64,000 nt of DNA from Neisseria elongata subsp. elongata. Its GTDB lineage: Bacteria > Pseudomonadota > Gammaproteobacteria > Burkholderiales > Neisseriaceae. Location of the stretch: positions 27,019-91,018 of the forward strand of contig NZ_FOPS01000009.1 in assembly GCF_900113545.1 (NCBI RefSeq), read 5' to 3'. Of the stretch, positions 36,359 to 45,577 are shown piece by piece (within the stretch, counting starts at the first letter, position 1; each line of letters starts with the position of its first letter). Both the position numbers and the translations under genes were made by a program. The notes under the pieces were generated by a model that had not been told where the DNA came from, did no database searches, and saw nothing but the letters and a program-made list of their open reading frames with translations.

Positions 36359-37153
36359 CTACAGGCCGTCTGAAATATATTTTTCAGACGGCCTAACTTC
36401 AATCCCGGCCCGACTCATCGCCTCTTTTGCTTCTGCAATTGATATTTCGCCGAAATGGAAAATGCTGGCGGCCAAAACGGCATCGGCTTTTCCTTCTTTA
36501 ATGCCGTCAATCAGATGCTGTATAGAGCCCACCCCGCCCGATGCGATAACGGGTATGTCCACCGCTTCGCTGACGGCACGGGTCAGCGGCAGGTTAAAGC
36601 CCTGCTTCGTACCATCCCTGTCCATACTGGTGAGCAGGATTTCACCCGCGCCGCGCCGCTGCATTTCAAGCGCCCATTCGACCGCATCCAAACCGGTCGG
36701 GTTACGGCCGCCGTGGGTAAAAATTTCCCAGCGGGTGTTTTCGGGATTGACGGCTTTAGCATCAACAGCGACGACTATCGCCTGAGATCCGAAAAATCCG
36801 GCGGCTTCATTGACCAAATCGGGATGGGTAACGGCGGCGGTATTGATGCTGACCTTATCCGCACCGGCATTAAGCAGGCGGCGGACATCGGCTACAGTGC
36901 GCACGCCGCCGCCAACGGTTAATGGAATGAAAACTTGGGATGCGACTGCTTCGATAACATGCAAAATCGTATCGCGGTTGTCGGAAGAAGCGGTAATATC
37001 GAGGAAAGTCAGTTCATCTGCTCCCTCGTCATTGTAACGTTTGGCAACATCAACGGGATTGCCCGCATCGCGAAGTCCGAGAAAATTCACGCCTTTGACG
37101 ACGCGGCCGTCTTTAACATCCAAGCAAGGGATGATTCGTTTGCAAAGAGCCAT
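36359..37153 (-). CDS. hisF: Imidazole glycerol phosphate synthase cyclase subunit
   Basis: A 264-aa TIM barrel: [15 protein letters not shown] with the catalytic Asp near 11, VDAKAVN with the second Asp near 130, and IASGGVGS near 200. HisF uses ammonia from HisH to cyclise PRFAR in histidine synthesis. The last 11 codons ([11 protein letters not shown]) are read through an inverted DUS pair at 36361-36392, which also forms the terminator; homologues usually end near the preceding EVR, so this is a DUS-derived tail. Confidence 0.95.
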   Translation of the reverse strand: MALCKRIIPCLDVKDGRVVKGVNFLGLRDAGNPVDVAKRYNDEGADELTFLDITASSDNRDTILHVIEAVASQVFIPLTVGGGVRTVADVRRLLNAGADKVSINTAAVTHPDLVNEAAGFFGSQAIVVAVDAKAVNPENTRWEIFTHGGRNPTGLDAVEWALEMQRRGAGEILLTSMDRDGTKQGFNLPLTRAVSEAVDIPVIASGGVGSIQHLIDGIKEGKADAVLAASIFHFGEISIAEAKEAMSRAGIEVRPSEKYISDGL

Positions 37154-37379
37154 TCGGATTACCTGTTGTCTATAAACAAACTGCCCTCTCAGAGGGCAGT
37201 GTGAAAGTTTTGCGCCGTAGGAAAAACAAGTAAGGCGTTATCCTACTCCAAGAGCTTGCCGCCTAGAGGTTTTATACCACGAAGCATCCTGATTCCGCCA
37301 TGCTTTATCTTAGACAGCCGATACTCCATCGCACAAAACATTAGTCAAAATTCAATGCGGGCAAACCGTTCCGTCTCTG
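37154..37379. other. Intergenic region upstream of hisF
   Basis: 226 bases. It contains a short perfect hairpin CTGCCCTC/GAGGGCAG at 37182-37199, close to the hisF start, which could regulate or insulate hisF. Nothing else was recognised. Confidence 0.4.
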
Positions 37380-37700
37380 CTAAATAAAAGGAGAAAGCAG
37401 CGATTTCATATTTTCCGGTTGCGACAACCAATAAAAACCCATACCGCCTGCAGCAGCCAAAAACAGGGTAGTGGCAAAGCTGTTGGAAAGCCTGTTAACA
37501 GCAGTCAGTACCAAGGCGACATAAATCCACTGCACGGCAACCTCTGCCACCCAAACACCATTCATTGCCGGCAGGGTCATCGCCATAAAGCCACGGATAA
37601 TCACGGCAATCACGATAAAACCCAAGCTTTCCGACAAGGCATAAATATCGCGGTCGGCCGACCAAATCATCCAAAATCCCAAAACAAATGCTTCCAACAT
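37380..37700 (-). CDS. Small membrane protein between hisA and hisF
   Basis: A 106-aa protein with four hydrophobic segments (FVLGFWMIW, LGFIVIAVIIRGFMAM, VAVQWIYVALVLTAV, FATTLFLAAAGGMGFYWL) and few charges. The ATG is preceded by AAGAAGGAATAA. It is on the same strand between hisA and hisF, so it is likely co-transcribed with histidine genes. No family was recognised. Confidence 0.65.
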   Translation of the reverse strand: MLEAFVLGFWMIWSADRDIYALSESLGFIVIAVIIRGFMAMTLPAMNGVWVAEVAVQWIYVALVLTAVNRLSNSFATTLFLAAAGGMGFYWLSQPENMKSLLSPFI

Positions 37701-37749
37701 TATTTTTATTCCTTCTTTCCCGTAATATTTTATATAAAAAATCAGTTAT

Positions 37750-38490
37750 CTATTCGCTGAGAGCGTCGGCCAATCGCTGCGCTTGTGCAAAATCAATACT
37801 GCCTTCGTAAATCGCACGACCGGTAATCGCACCGGTTACACCATCTTTCTCGGCGGCACACAGGGCGCGTATGTCGTCCAAGTCGGTCAAACCGCCGGAA
37901 GCAATAACGGGAATACCGACTGCTTCGGCCAGCTTAACCGTTGCATCGATGTTTACCCCGCTCATCATGCCATCGCGGCCGATATCGGTGTAGATAATGC
38001 TGTTTACTCCGTCGTCGGCAAAGCGTCTGCCCAAATCGGCCGCACGGTGTTCAGTTACCGTTGCCCAGCCGTCAATAGCCGCCATTCCGTCTTTGGCATC
38101 GATACCGACGATAATATGTCCGGCAAACTCCCGGCAGGCCTCGCGCACTAAAGCCGGATTTTTAACTGCCGCCGTACCGATAATAACGTCTGTCAGTCCT
38201 AAGGCCAGATATTTTTCGATAGTCGCCAAATCACGGATACCTCCGCCCAGTTGGACAGGAATATCGGCCGCCACCGCCGCCAGTATCTCGCGGATGGCTG
38301 GGAAATTTTTTGGCTCGCCGGCAAAGGCACCATTCAAATCAACCAAATGCAGCCGCCTCGCGCCCTGCTGCTGCCAATGCGAGGCCATATCCGCCGGTTG
38401 GTCGGAGAACACGGTGGCATCTTCCATCAGGCCTTGGCGCAGACGTACGCAGTTGCCGTCTTTTAAATCGATTGCAGGGATAAGCAGCAT
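37750..38490 (-). CDS. hisA: ProFAR isomerase (phosphoribosylformimino-AICAR-P isomerase)
   Basis: A 246-aa TIM barrel: [18 protein letters not shown] with catalytic Asp near 8, [20 protein letters not shown] and [13 protein letters not shown]. It catalyses the fourth step of histidine synthesis, making the substrate of HisF/HisH. It lies between hisH and a small membrane protein gene on the same strand. Confidence 0.96.
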   Translation of the reverse strand: MLLIPAIDLKDGNCVRLRQGLMEDATVFSDQPADMASHWQQQGARRLHLVDLNGAFAGEPKNFPAIREILAAVAADIPVQLGGGIRDLATIEKYLALGLTDVIIGTAAVKNPALVREACREFAGHIIVGIDAKDGMAAIDGWATVTEHRAADLGRRFADDGVNSIIYTDIGRDGMMSGVNIDATVKLAEAVGIPVIASGGLTDLDDIRALCAAEKDGVTGAITGRAIYEGSIDFAQAQRLADALSE

Positions 38491-38515
38491 GGCGGTTCTT
38501 TCGGATTGGCAGGAA

Positions 38516-38555
38516 AGGCCGTCTGAAAAATGCCAGATAGGCTTTCAGACGGCAT
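38516..38555. terminator. Mixed AG/AT DUS hairpin between hisH and hisA
   Basis: The left arm is the AG-form DUS (38516-38527); the right arm TTCAGACGGCAT is the complement of the AT form (38544-38555). The 10-base core still pairs, so it works as a hairpin. The AT form is uncommon in this window. Confidence 0.7.
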
Positions 38556-38586
38556 GTGTTTTCATGTAAACCTCATTTTACACAAA

Positions 38587-39231
38587 TTATCCATTCCAGT
38601 GTAGAAAATTACGCAGAAGCAATAAGCCGGCATCGTGACTTTTTTCCGTATGGAATTGAGTGGCGAAGACATTATCGCGGCCGACAATGCAGGCAAACGA
38701 ATCAGGATAGTCGCTGGTAGCAAGTACGATTTCGGAACTTTGCGGTGCAAAGTAATAACTATGGACGAAATAAAAACGGCTATCTTGCGGAATATCGCGG
38801 AACAGCGGATGCGGTTTGGTTTGATGCACGGTATTCCAACCCATATGCGGTACTTTCAGACGGCCTCCATCGCGGTCGCGCACATTCGCGGAAAAACGTT
38901 TGACCTCACCTGCAAACCAACCCAATCCCGCAGTATCCCCTTCTTCACTGTGTTCGAACAAAAGTTGCGCCCCGACGCAAATACCGAAAAACGGCTTGTT
39001 TTTCAGGCCGTCTGAAACCGCTTCGCCCAATCCGCTGCGTTGCAGTGCGGCCATACAGTCGGGCATGGCGCCTTGTCCGGGGAAAATGATTTTGTCGGCG
39101 GCGGCCACATCTTCCGGGCGGGCACTCAACACAATCTCCGTCCCCGTTCCCGCAAGGCGTTCTGCCTCACGCACAGAGTTCAAAACCGAACGCAGATTAC
39201 CCATACCGTAATCGACAATAACCGTTTTCAT
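38587..39231 (-). CDS. hisH: Imidazole glycerol phosphate synthase glutaminase subunit
   Basis: 214 aa from the ATG at 39229-39231 (MKTVIVDYGMGNLRSV) after GGAGATGGT; a longer frame adds 15 unsupported residues. It is a class I glutamine amidotransferase with the nucleophile Cys in FFGICVGAQLLFEHSEEG and the His-Glu pair in FATQFHTEKSHDAG. It supplies ammonia to HisF. A DUS inside the gene is read as SDGLKNKP. Confidence 0.95.
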   Translation of the reverse strand: MKTVIVDYGMGNLRSVLNSVREAERLAGTGTEIVLSARPEDVAAADKIIFPGQGAMPDCMAALQRSGLGEAVSDGLKNKPFFGICVGAQLLFEHSEEGDTAGLGWFAGEVKRFSANVRDRDGGRLKVPHMGWNTVHQTKPHPLFRDIPQDSRFYFVHSYYFAPQSSEIVLATSDYPDSFACIVGRDNVFATQFHTEKSHDAGLLLLRNFLHWNG

Positions 39232-39592
39232 ACCATCTCCTTTACTATAAACATATTTTAATGGGTGGCAGGCCATATTGCATACTTATGGCAAATCTAA
39301 TCATACAAGGTTGTAAAGTCAGTCGGCACAAAGTACGGTTTTTATTTCCCAGCCCGCCAACTGAAACTTCTCCAGAATCACCACAAACTTTAAACTATTT
39401 ACCCATACCGTCAAAATCGCAATCCACACCTTTATTGACTGCATGATACCGTTTTCAGCAAACTCTACTCAAAAACGAGGTATTTCAATTATTAAATAAT
39501 TAAACCAAACGTACATCAGTATAACAAAAAAGCCTTGAAACCATTTTAGTTCAAGGCGTTATACATATTAAAAAACTGCTGGAAATTAGCTA
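39232..39592. other. AT-rich region at the edge of the accessory island
   Basis: 361 bases upstream of hisH. It carries the hisH promoter and little else that can be recognised; base composition drops sharply relative to the histidine genes, marking the transition into the island. Confidence 0.4.
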
Positions 39593-39620
39593 TGGTGGAG
39601 GCGGGGGGAATTGAACCCAC
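39593..39620 (-). other. tmRNA/tRNA 3'-end-like sequence, probable attachment site
   Basis: On the minus strand this ends GGGTTCAATTCCCCCCGCCTCCACCA-like: a T-loop (GGGTTCAATTCCC), an acceptor stem and an encoded CCA. That is the form of tmRNA (ssrA) and some tRNA 3' ends. The rest of an RNA gene is missing. Integrases use such ends as attB, leaving a partial copy at the far end of the island, so this is best read as an attachment scar. Confidence 0.6.
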
Positions 39621-39631
39621 CTAGCCCGTAA

Positions 39632-39698
39632 CCAGTAGTATGTGTATAGACAAACGCCCTTGATTTAGGGCGTTTTTTATCTGTTCATATACTACTGG
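39632..39698. repeat. Inverted repeat around a terminator hairpin near the att-like site
   Basis: CCAGTAGTATGTG (39632-39644) and its near-complement CATATACTACTGG (39686-39698) enclose the hairpin AAACGCCC...GGGCGTTT followed by T6 (39652-39678). Such nested repeats next to an RNA 3' end could be integrase arm sites plus a terminator. A possible integrase remnant further right is not convincing. Confidence 0.5.
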
Positions 39699-39837
39699 CT
39701 GCGGTCATTTGTGCCACGATTTGTGCCAAACCCAACGAGGGTATTCCCAATCGATACTCAAATCGACCAATGCAAGAAAAAAACTCAAGAACTCGGTACC
39801 AGTGTGCTACAGATTTTCCGCGACAAACATATCAAAG

Positions 39838-39919
39838 GAGACCTTTGCAAAATTCCCCCAAATCCCCTAAATGTCTTGGTGGGAATTTAGGGGATTTGGG
39901 GGAATTTTGCAAAGGTCTC
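39838..39919. mobile_element. 82-bp palindromic MITE built from IS1106-type ends
   Basis: Both ends are GAGACCTTTGCAAAATTCCCCC, in inverted orientation, identical in type to the left end of the IS at 63644. The right part is the reverse complement of that IS end through the CCCTAAATTCCCACCAAGACA leader segment. It carries no gene, so it would need a transposase supplied by a full copy. A short open frame upstream (about 39745-39837, reading ELGTSVLQIFRDKHIKG) is interrupted by it. Confidence 0.75.
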
Positions 39920-40049
39920 AGGTTATGTTCCAATATGCTTGGTATGCCGACAAACCCGCCTTATTCCTTTTTTGTTAATCCGCCATACAAGGGATTTTAA
40001 TTGTGATTTACTATAAAATGATGCTTTCTTAAAGGAAGATATCCCTTCC

Positions 40050-40090
40050 AAATGTTTCAACACACAAGGCTGCACATAAGGAGCTGCCCT
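40050..40090 (+). repeat. Left 41-bp flanking repeat of the helicase gene
   Basis: It begins AAATGTTTCAACACAC and matches 43858-43898 at 37 of 41 positions in the same orientation. It lies about 85 bases before the helicase start codon. Confidence 0.75.
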
Positions 40091-40132
40091 ACCAGAAGGA
40101 GTTACGCCCCTCCCAAACAAACCCAAATCCTA

Positions 40133-40153
40133 CCGCCCCGAAGGGCGGGGTTT
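40133..40153 (+). promoter_or_regulatory. Small GC hairpin in the helicase leader
   Basis: CCGCCC and GGGCGG with a CGAA loop, followed by GGTTT, 20 or so bases before the helicase start. It could be a weak terminator or a translational control element. Confidence 0.4.
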
Positions 40154-40173
40154 CAACCATTAAGGAAATTTTG

Positions 40174-43100
40174 ATGAATCCGCAAAACGAAACGGCCATT
40201 TTGTCTTTTTGGCACAAGCTGGAATTTTTCACGCCTTTCGATGCAAAAATCCAAGAGGGAAAAGATAAAACAAACAAAACCCTTACGCTTGACCAATTAT
40301 CCAAACTTGCCGTCGGCGGACAAAAAAACCTATCCATTGCCCAACTGCTGAAATCCGAATATCCCAATCAATATCTCGTTTGCTCAAAAATTTATCTCAA
40401 CTTGTTTGATTTTGGCTGTTTGAGCAAAAGTATTCAAAATCTGCTGCAAGAACAGTTGAGTGAAAATGAGCAATATACCCAAGAAGCCATGAGCGCCGAT
40501 AAAGGCGAAACGTGTTATGCCAGATTACCAATCAACGACACAGGCGAGTTCGACCCCGCAAATATAGAAATCTCAACCGCGCCTTGGGCAGTGGGTTTTA
40601 GTATGGCGAAAGGTTTAGACAGTTTGAATTTTGAAGCGTTTGAAACGGATTGCGGCAAGCTGTTGGAGAAGCTGGACGAATTGTGCAAACAGCATTTGGC
40701 CGTGCAGAAAATTGAACAGCCCAAAGTAATACGGACCGTACTGTCTCCCGCCTTGCTGCTGGACATTGCAGGCCGCCTGAAAGAATGGGCATACGGTTAC
40801 TGTCCCGAACCGATGCCCACAATCCGTATCATTTCCGAATGGCAGGAACAACCGAAAAAATCCTCCGATAAAACGCCAAAAGATCAAAAGCACGCCGAAA
40901 GAAACGGACAAAATCATAAAAGCGATGAAGACGTCGATAACTTGCCCGATGAAGAAATCGGCATTTTAAACAGTTTCTACGCGCAGGACATCCACAGTAT
41001 CATCCGTCAAATCGATAAAGGTCAAAGCAGCGCGGCATTGTCGGCTTATCTCGGCACGAAACCCGACCGGCCCGCAACCGATTTGTACGGCACGGAAGGT
41101 AACAAAATCATTTGGCGGCATTTACGCCCCAAATATTGGAACAGGGGGCGCTGGTTAAGTGAGCCGCAGCACGGTTTAAGCCTGATGCAGCAGTTTGCGG
41201 TAAATACATTCTTTCTGGAAGGCGAACAGCCGGTTTTTTCGGTAAACGGCCCGCCAGGAACAGGGAAAACCACTTTGTTGCGCGATATTTTTGCCGAAAA
41301 CATCGTACGCCGGGCCACACGGCTGGCCGAATTGGCAACGGCGAAAGATGCTTTTTCGGGTACTGAAAAAGTAAACGACTCAACCGTTTCCCGCCTCAAG
41401 CCCGAATTGGTGGGATTTGAAATGATTGTGGCATCATCCAACAATGCCGCAGTAGAGAATATTTCCCGCGATTTGCCGAAGAAGTCATCACTGTGTGCAA
41501 CCTATTGTACAGGCAGCCATCCAAGCTATGTTTATTTGGACAAAATTGCGCGCAACCTGTTTGCCAAAAATAAGCAGAAATACGATGCCCTGACGCCTGA
41601 TGACGATACTTGGGGATTGTTTTCTTGCGCCTTAGGCAAAAAAGGTAATCGGGAGAAGGTACGGCAGGGATTGTTTTTCGTCCCCCAAAATCATGACGAA
41701 TGCAAAGGATACGATAAAGCGCTGCACCAAAGCATTTGGGAATGGCGCAGCGGTTATCAAGGTATTTCGTTTGCCCAAGCACAAGAAAACTTCAAACGGC
41801 AACTCGATATTGTCGAGCAGAAATTGAATGATTTGGACGGCTATTTTATTCTGCACGAAGAGACCGTCTTAAATCCCGAAACAAACCAAGCCGCATTGCA
41901 ACAACAGTACGGCACATGTGCCAAGTCCGTTCAAACCGAAAAGGAAAAACTGAATGACGCCCGGCAGACACGGATAGAAACCCAAACGGCCGAACTGCAA
42001 GGCATTCCGGTTCATTCGGACTTTATCCTGGCCGTATCCGATGCGCAAAGCAGGCTGCAAGCCGCAACCCAAAAGGTAAGCATGCCTTTAACGGATGAAG
42101 ACGGCGAACAGCGCGCCTATTGGCAGAATCAAATCGAATCGCTGAAACACAGTTATCCCGGCTTCTTCATGCGCCTGTTTAAGCGCAAACAGTGCAGGGA
42201 GCTTCGGGAACACCTGGCGTATTGTTACGAACAATTGTCGCAACTGCATTTGGCCGCCGATAAACGCAAAAAATCAGCCAGGCAGGAATATGAACATTGC
42301 ACACAGGCGGTGCAGGCTGCCCAAGCGGCGCTGTTGCAAGAACAAAAACGGGTGTACCAAAAAGAAATAACCGCTGCCGAAAACGCCGAAAAAGCGGCAG
42401 AAGGACGTTTGAAAGCGGTACAGCGGCAATTGGAACAATTAGGCATACGGCTGGCACAGCGGCAAGAGAAATGGAATGCCTATCGGCAATACCAAAACCG
42501 GTTTGCACATATCAGGCTGCCTGAAAAATACGATGAACTGCAAAACGATGACTTTCAAATCGCGGGTTTGTGGCAGGACAACGAATTAAACGACGCCCGC
42601 AGCCGTTTATTCGGCTGCGCCTTGCAGTTGCACGAAGCATGGCTGGCGGAAGTCGCCATTAAAGGTGGCGGGTTTGGCAGCAACCTGTTCTTAATCAGCG
42701 AATTCCTGAAAGGCAGTGCCGGATTGAACAAAGAACAAACGCTGTTGGTTTGGCAGAGCCTGTTTATGGTGATTCCCGTGGTATCCAGCACTTTTGCATC
42801 GTTTGCACGGCAGTTCCGCGATGTGGGCGCAGGCTGCTTGGGCTATTTGTTTATAGATGAAGCCGGTCAGGCGGTTCCGCAGGCGGCAGCGGGCGCAATC
42901 TGGCGTGCCAAACGCGTCATGGCGGTAGGCGACCCCATCCAAATCGAACCGGTCTTTACCACACCGCCGCCATTGGTTCGTACCCTGGAAAGGATTGCCG
43001 CCCTGCCCGACTGTGCCAATGTGTCGCCGACCGAGGTTTCGGTACAGATATTGGCAGACAGGTGCAATGCCTTTGGCGCATCCGTTTTGCGCAAAGGAGA

Positions 43101-43764
43101 ATCGGATGCCACATGGATAGGTAGCCCCTTGCGCGTCCACCGCCGCTGTGCCGACCCCATGTTCGGCATCGCCAATCAAATTGCTTACGACAACAAAATG
43201 GTTTTCGGCAATACCGATCCTGCCAAACGCCTGCCGCCCAAACAGGATTTTTATTTGGGAAGCAGCAGCTGGGTTCAGATAGCCGGTGAAGCGGCATCGC
43301 GGCAATTTGTTCAGGAACAGGCTGATTTGGTGATACGGATGTTGGCCGAAATCGCGTGGCATTCAGGCGGCCTTCCCGATTTATACATCATCACGCCCTT
43401 CAAGCATATTAAAACCGAATTGTGCAGGCAGATTGCCGGCAATGCCGCACTAAAAACCATAAAAGGCCTGCAACAATGGTGCAGGATGCGCATCGGCACG
43501 GTACATACTTTTCAAGGTAAAGAAGAAAAAATGGTTTGGCTGGTTTTAGGCTGCGATGCAAAAACAGACGGTGCGGCACAATGGGCGGCAGGAAAACCGA
43601 ATCTGCTAAATGTGGCGCTTACCCGTGCCAAGCATTATGTATTTGTGATTGGCGATAAAGACCTTTGGGCGGGCAAAAAATATTTTGATGTTGCTGCAAA
43701 AAATCTGCCGCAAATCGATGCGCGGGAATTTTATTCGCGGGCGGAACAGCTCTCAGACGGCTAG
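40174..43764 (+). CDS. Large SF1 helicase/AAA protein with coiled-coil insert
   Basis: 1196 aa from the ATG at 40174 after TAAGGAAATTT; the TTG just before it is less likely. Residues 1-350 hold an uncharacterised N-terminal part and a polar linker. Walker A (NGPPGTGKTTLLRDIF) is near 358. A long Gln/Glu-rich coiled-coil region runs from about 540 to 830. Walker B is YLFIDEAGQAVPQAAAG near 893, then GDPIQIEPVF, and the late motifs RIGTVHTFQGKEEKMV and NVALTRAKHYVFVIG mark a UPF1/Dna2-type SF1 helicase. It is a single-gene transcription unit in a defence island, flanked by repeats, so a role in anti-mobile-element defence is plausible but unproven. It contains a Simonsiella-form DUS. Confidence 0.8.
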   Translation: MNPQNETAILSFWHKLEFFTPFDAKIQEGKDKTNKTLTLDQLSKLAVGGQKNLSIAQLLKSEYPNQYLVCSKIYLNLFDFGCLSKSIQNLLQEQLSENEQYTQEAMSADKGETCYARLPINDTGEFDPANIEISTAPWAVGFSMAKGLDSLNFEAFETDCGKLLEKLDELCKQHLAVQKIEQPKVIRTVLSPALLLDIAGRLKEWAYGYCPEPMPTIRIISEWQEQPKKSSDKTPKDQKHAERNGQNHKSDEDVDNLPDEEIGILNSFYAQDIHSIIRQIDKGQSSAALSAYLGTKPDRPATDLYGTEGNKIIWRHLRPKYWNRGRWLSEPQHGLSLMQQFAVNTFFLEGEQPVFSVNGPPGTGKTTLLRDIFAENIVRRATRLAELATAKDAFSGTEKVNDSTVSRLKPELVGFEMIVASSNNAAVENISRDLPKKSSLCATYCTGSHPSYVYLDKIARNLFAKNKQKYDALTPDDDTWGLFSCALGKKGNREKVRQGLFFVPQNHDECKGYDKALHQSIWEWRSGYQGISFAQAQENFKRQLDIVEQKLNDLDGYFILHEETVLNPETNQAALQQQYGTCAKSVQTEKEKLNDARQTRIETQTAELQGIPVHSDFILAVSDAQSRLQAATQKVSMPLTDEDGEQRAYWQNQIESLKHSYPGFFMRLFKRKQCRELREHLAYCYEQLSQLHLAADKRKKSARQEYEHCTQAVQAAQAALLQEQKRVYQKEITAAENAEKAAEGRLKAVQRQLEQLGIRLAQRQEKWNAYRQYQNRFAHIRLPEKYDELQNDDFQIAGLWQDNELNDARSRLFGCALQLHEAWLAEVAIKGGGFGSNLFLISEFLKGSAGLNKEQTLLVWQSLFMVIPVVSSTFASFARQFRDVGAGCLGYLFIDEAGQAVPQAAAGAIWRAKRVMAVGDPIQIEPVFTTPPPLVRTLERIAALPDCANVSPTEVSVQILADRCNAFGASVLRKGESDATWIGSPLRVHRRCADPMFGIANQIAYDNKMVFGNTDPAKRLPPKQDFYLGSSSWVQIAGEAASRQFVQEQADLVIRMLAEIAWHSGGLPDLYIITPFKHIKTELCRQIAGNAALKTIKGLQQWCRMRIGTVHTFQGKEEKMVWLVLGCDAKTDGAAQWAAGKPNLLNVALTRAKHYVFVIGDKDLWAGKKYFDVAAKNLPQIDAREFYSRAEQLSDG

Positions 43765-43857
43765 GCTCCGTATAACGAAATCTCAGCAAAATTTCCTTAA
43801 TGATTGAATGCGGGATAGGCGGGGCCGCCTGTTTATCTATCTTAATCAATTGATATT

Positions 43858-43898
43858 AAATGTTTCAACGCACAGGGCTGCACATAAGGCGCGGCCCT
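43858..43898 (+). repeat. Right 41-bp flanking repeat of the helicase gene
   Basis: It begins AAATGTTTCAACGCAC and is the direct partner of 40050-40090, with four differences. It starts 93 bases after the helicase stop and 15 bases before the first IS1016-like element. Confidence 0.75.
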
Positions 43899-43912
43899 GT
43901 GAAATAAAAAAA

Positions 43913-44624
43913 GAGGCTGACGTAGATTAGCAGCTAATCTAGGCTACGGAAATGCGGATAACCAATTGTAAATTAAGCAAGAGAGTTCAAAAGAAACTGC
44001 TTGAATTTTTTGTGCTCCAAGTTACCGCCCGTTCCGCTGCCGATATTTTGGGCACTCAGCCCAACTCCGCTATTCTGTTCTACCGTAAAACCCATATGGT
44101 TATCAGCCATCATTTGGCACTGGCTGCCGATGAGGTTTTCAAGGGCTCTGTCGAGTTGGACGAAAGCTATTTCGGCGGACGGCGTAAAGGCAAACGCGGT
44201 CGGGTGCGGCAGGAAAAGTGGTTGTCTTCGGCATCTTGAAACGCAATGGACGGGTCTATACCTTGGTCGTAGACAATGCCAAATCTGATACTTTGATGCC
44301 TGTTATCAAAAAGAAAATCATGCCGGACAATATTGTTTATATCGACAGCCTGAGCAACTATGACAGGCTGGACGTGAGCGGTTTCATCCATTACCGCATC
44401 AACCATTCCAAGGAATTTGCAGACCGTCAAAACCACATTAACGGCATTAAGAATTTTTGGAATCAGGCAAAACGCGTCTTACGAAAATACAACGGAATCG
44501 ATCGCAAATCTTTCCCGCTGTTCTTGAAAGAATGCGAATTTCGATTTAACTTCAGCACACCGTCCCGGCAGCTAAAAACCCTGCGGGATTGGTGTAGAAT
44601 TTAGGGCTAATCTAGTACAGCCTC
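43913..44624 (+). mobile_element. IS1016-like (IS1595 family) element, decayed copy 1
   Basis: The left end GAGGCTGACGTAGATTAG and right end CTAATCTAGTACAGCCTC are imperfect inverted repeats matching the ends of the copy at 51307-52019. Size is about 712 bp. No obvious target duplication was seen because both flanks are A-rich. The transposase is frameshifted. Confidence 0.8.
43952..44604 (+). pseudogene. IS1595-family transposase, frameshifted
   Basis: The first frame (MRITNCKLSKRVQKKLLEFF to GGRRKGKRG) and the second frame (VVFGILKRNGRVYTLVVDNA to the stop at 44604) together equal the intact 217-aa copy at 51327-51980. Comparison shows one base missing near 44205 (CGGTCGGGTGCGG against TGGTCACGGCGCGG). 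The DDE region (ELDESYFGG, YIDSLSNYD, HINGIKNFWNQAK) survives across the break. Confidence 0.85.
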
Positions 44625-44710
44625 AAAAGAAAACCGCCCGCCGCTGGTGGAACGGGTGGGATTAAGGCCGAAGGCCGTCTGAACAGTATGCCATTGGCTG
44701 CTTATATGTA

Positions 44711-45577
44711 GAAATCCCTAGCGTTGTTTACAGTATTTCAGGAGAATACTGACATGAACATGCACAAAAACACCCGCCTCACCCCGCACCACCGCCAAGC
44801 CATTTGGCTGGCCTACACGCAGGGGAAGGAAAGCGTCACCTCCCTGGCACGCCGCTACCAAGTCAGCCGCGTCACCATTTACCGCGCCCTTAAAGCCGCA
44901 AGGGGCAGGCTGCTCAAACCCCAAACCGGCACCAACAACCGTTTCAAACAGGCAAAGTACGGAATGAAACGTCCGGCCAAGGTAGAACGCAGCATTCAGG
45001 AAAAACTCAAAAGGCAGGCCAAACGCTACAACAAGTCCTATCCCGGCGAAATGGTGCACGTCGATACCAAACGGCTGCCGCTGCTCAAAGGGCAGAAAGC
45101 CACCGATAAGCGGGATTACCTGTTTGTCGCCATTGATGATTTCTCAAGAGAACTGTACGCCGCCATCCTGCCGGACAAAACCGCAGACAGTGCGGCCAAG
45201 TTCCTAACGGAACAAGTCATCGAACCCTGCCCCTATTTGATCGAGTGCGTGTATTCGGACAACGGCAGCGAATATAAAGGCGGGGCAAGTCATGCTTTCG
45301 GCACTGCCTGTTATTAAAACGGCATCAATCAAAAGTTTACCCGTCCTGCCCGTCCGCAGACCAACGGCAAAGCCGAGAGGGTTATTCGGACGATTATGGA
45401 AATGTGGCACGAAAAGCAGAGTTTTGACAGTCCGGAACACCGGCAAAAGGAGCTGTGCCGATTTGTGAACTTTTATAACACCGTGAAGCCGCACGGCAGC
45501 TTGGACGGTAATACGCCGTTCTAGGTCTTGCAGGCTTATTTTTCTCAACCTGTGGTGTAAACAACGCGACGATTTCC
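44711..45577 (+). mobile_element. IS481-like element with 22-bp inverted ends
   Basis: GAAATCCCTAGCGTTGTTTACA (44711-44732) is an inverted match, with four differences, to the right end at 45556-45577. The element carries one rve-type transposase frame with two stops. It sits at the left edge of a phosphoesterase coding fragment. Confidence 0.7.
44754..45560 (+). pseudogene. IS481/rve-type transposase with two in-frame stops
   Basis: One continuous frame of about 268 codons: a helix-turn-helix (LARRYQVSRVTIYRALK), then an integrase core with VHVDTKRLPL, CVYSDNGSEYKG and the Glu of PQTNGKAERVIRTIMEMW. It is interrupted by TAA at 45315 and TAG at 45522, while the frame and the rest are well preserved. 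The element is therefore recently inactivated. Confidence 0.8.

Noticed and set aside
39593..39620. Complete tRNA or tmRNA gene
   Set aside because: Only the T-loop, acceptor 3' arm and CCA are present; no 5' half or anticodon arm can be found, and the T-stem has a mismatch.
39699..39837. Integrase gene remnant next to the att-like site
   Set aside because: Short open stretches exist in both directions, but none shows the Arg-His-Arg-Tyr signature of a tyrosine recombinase.
39990..40016. TTTTAATT...ACTATAA resembling an IS630 or Correia terminus
   Set aside because: The match is short, AT-rich and lacks a partner or interior.
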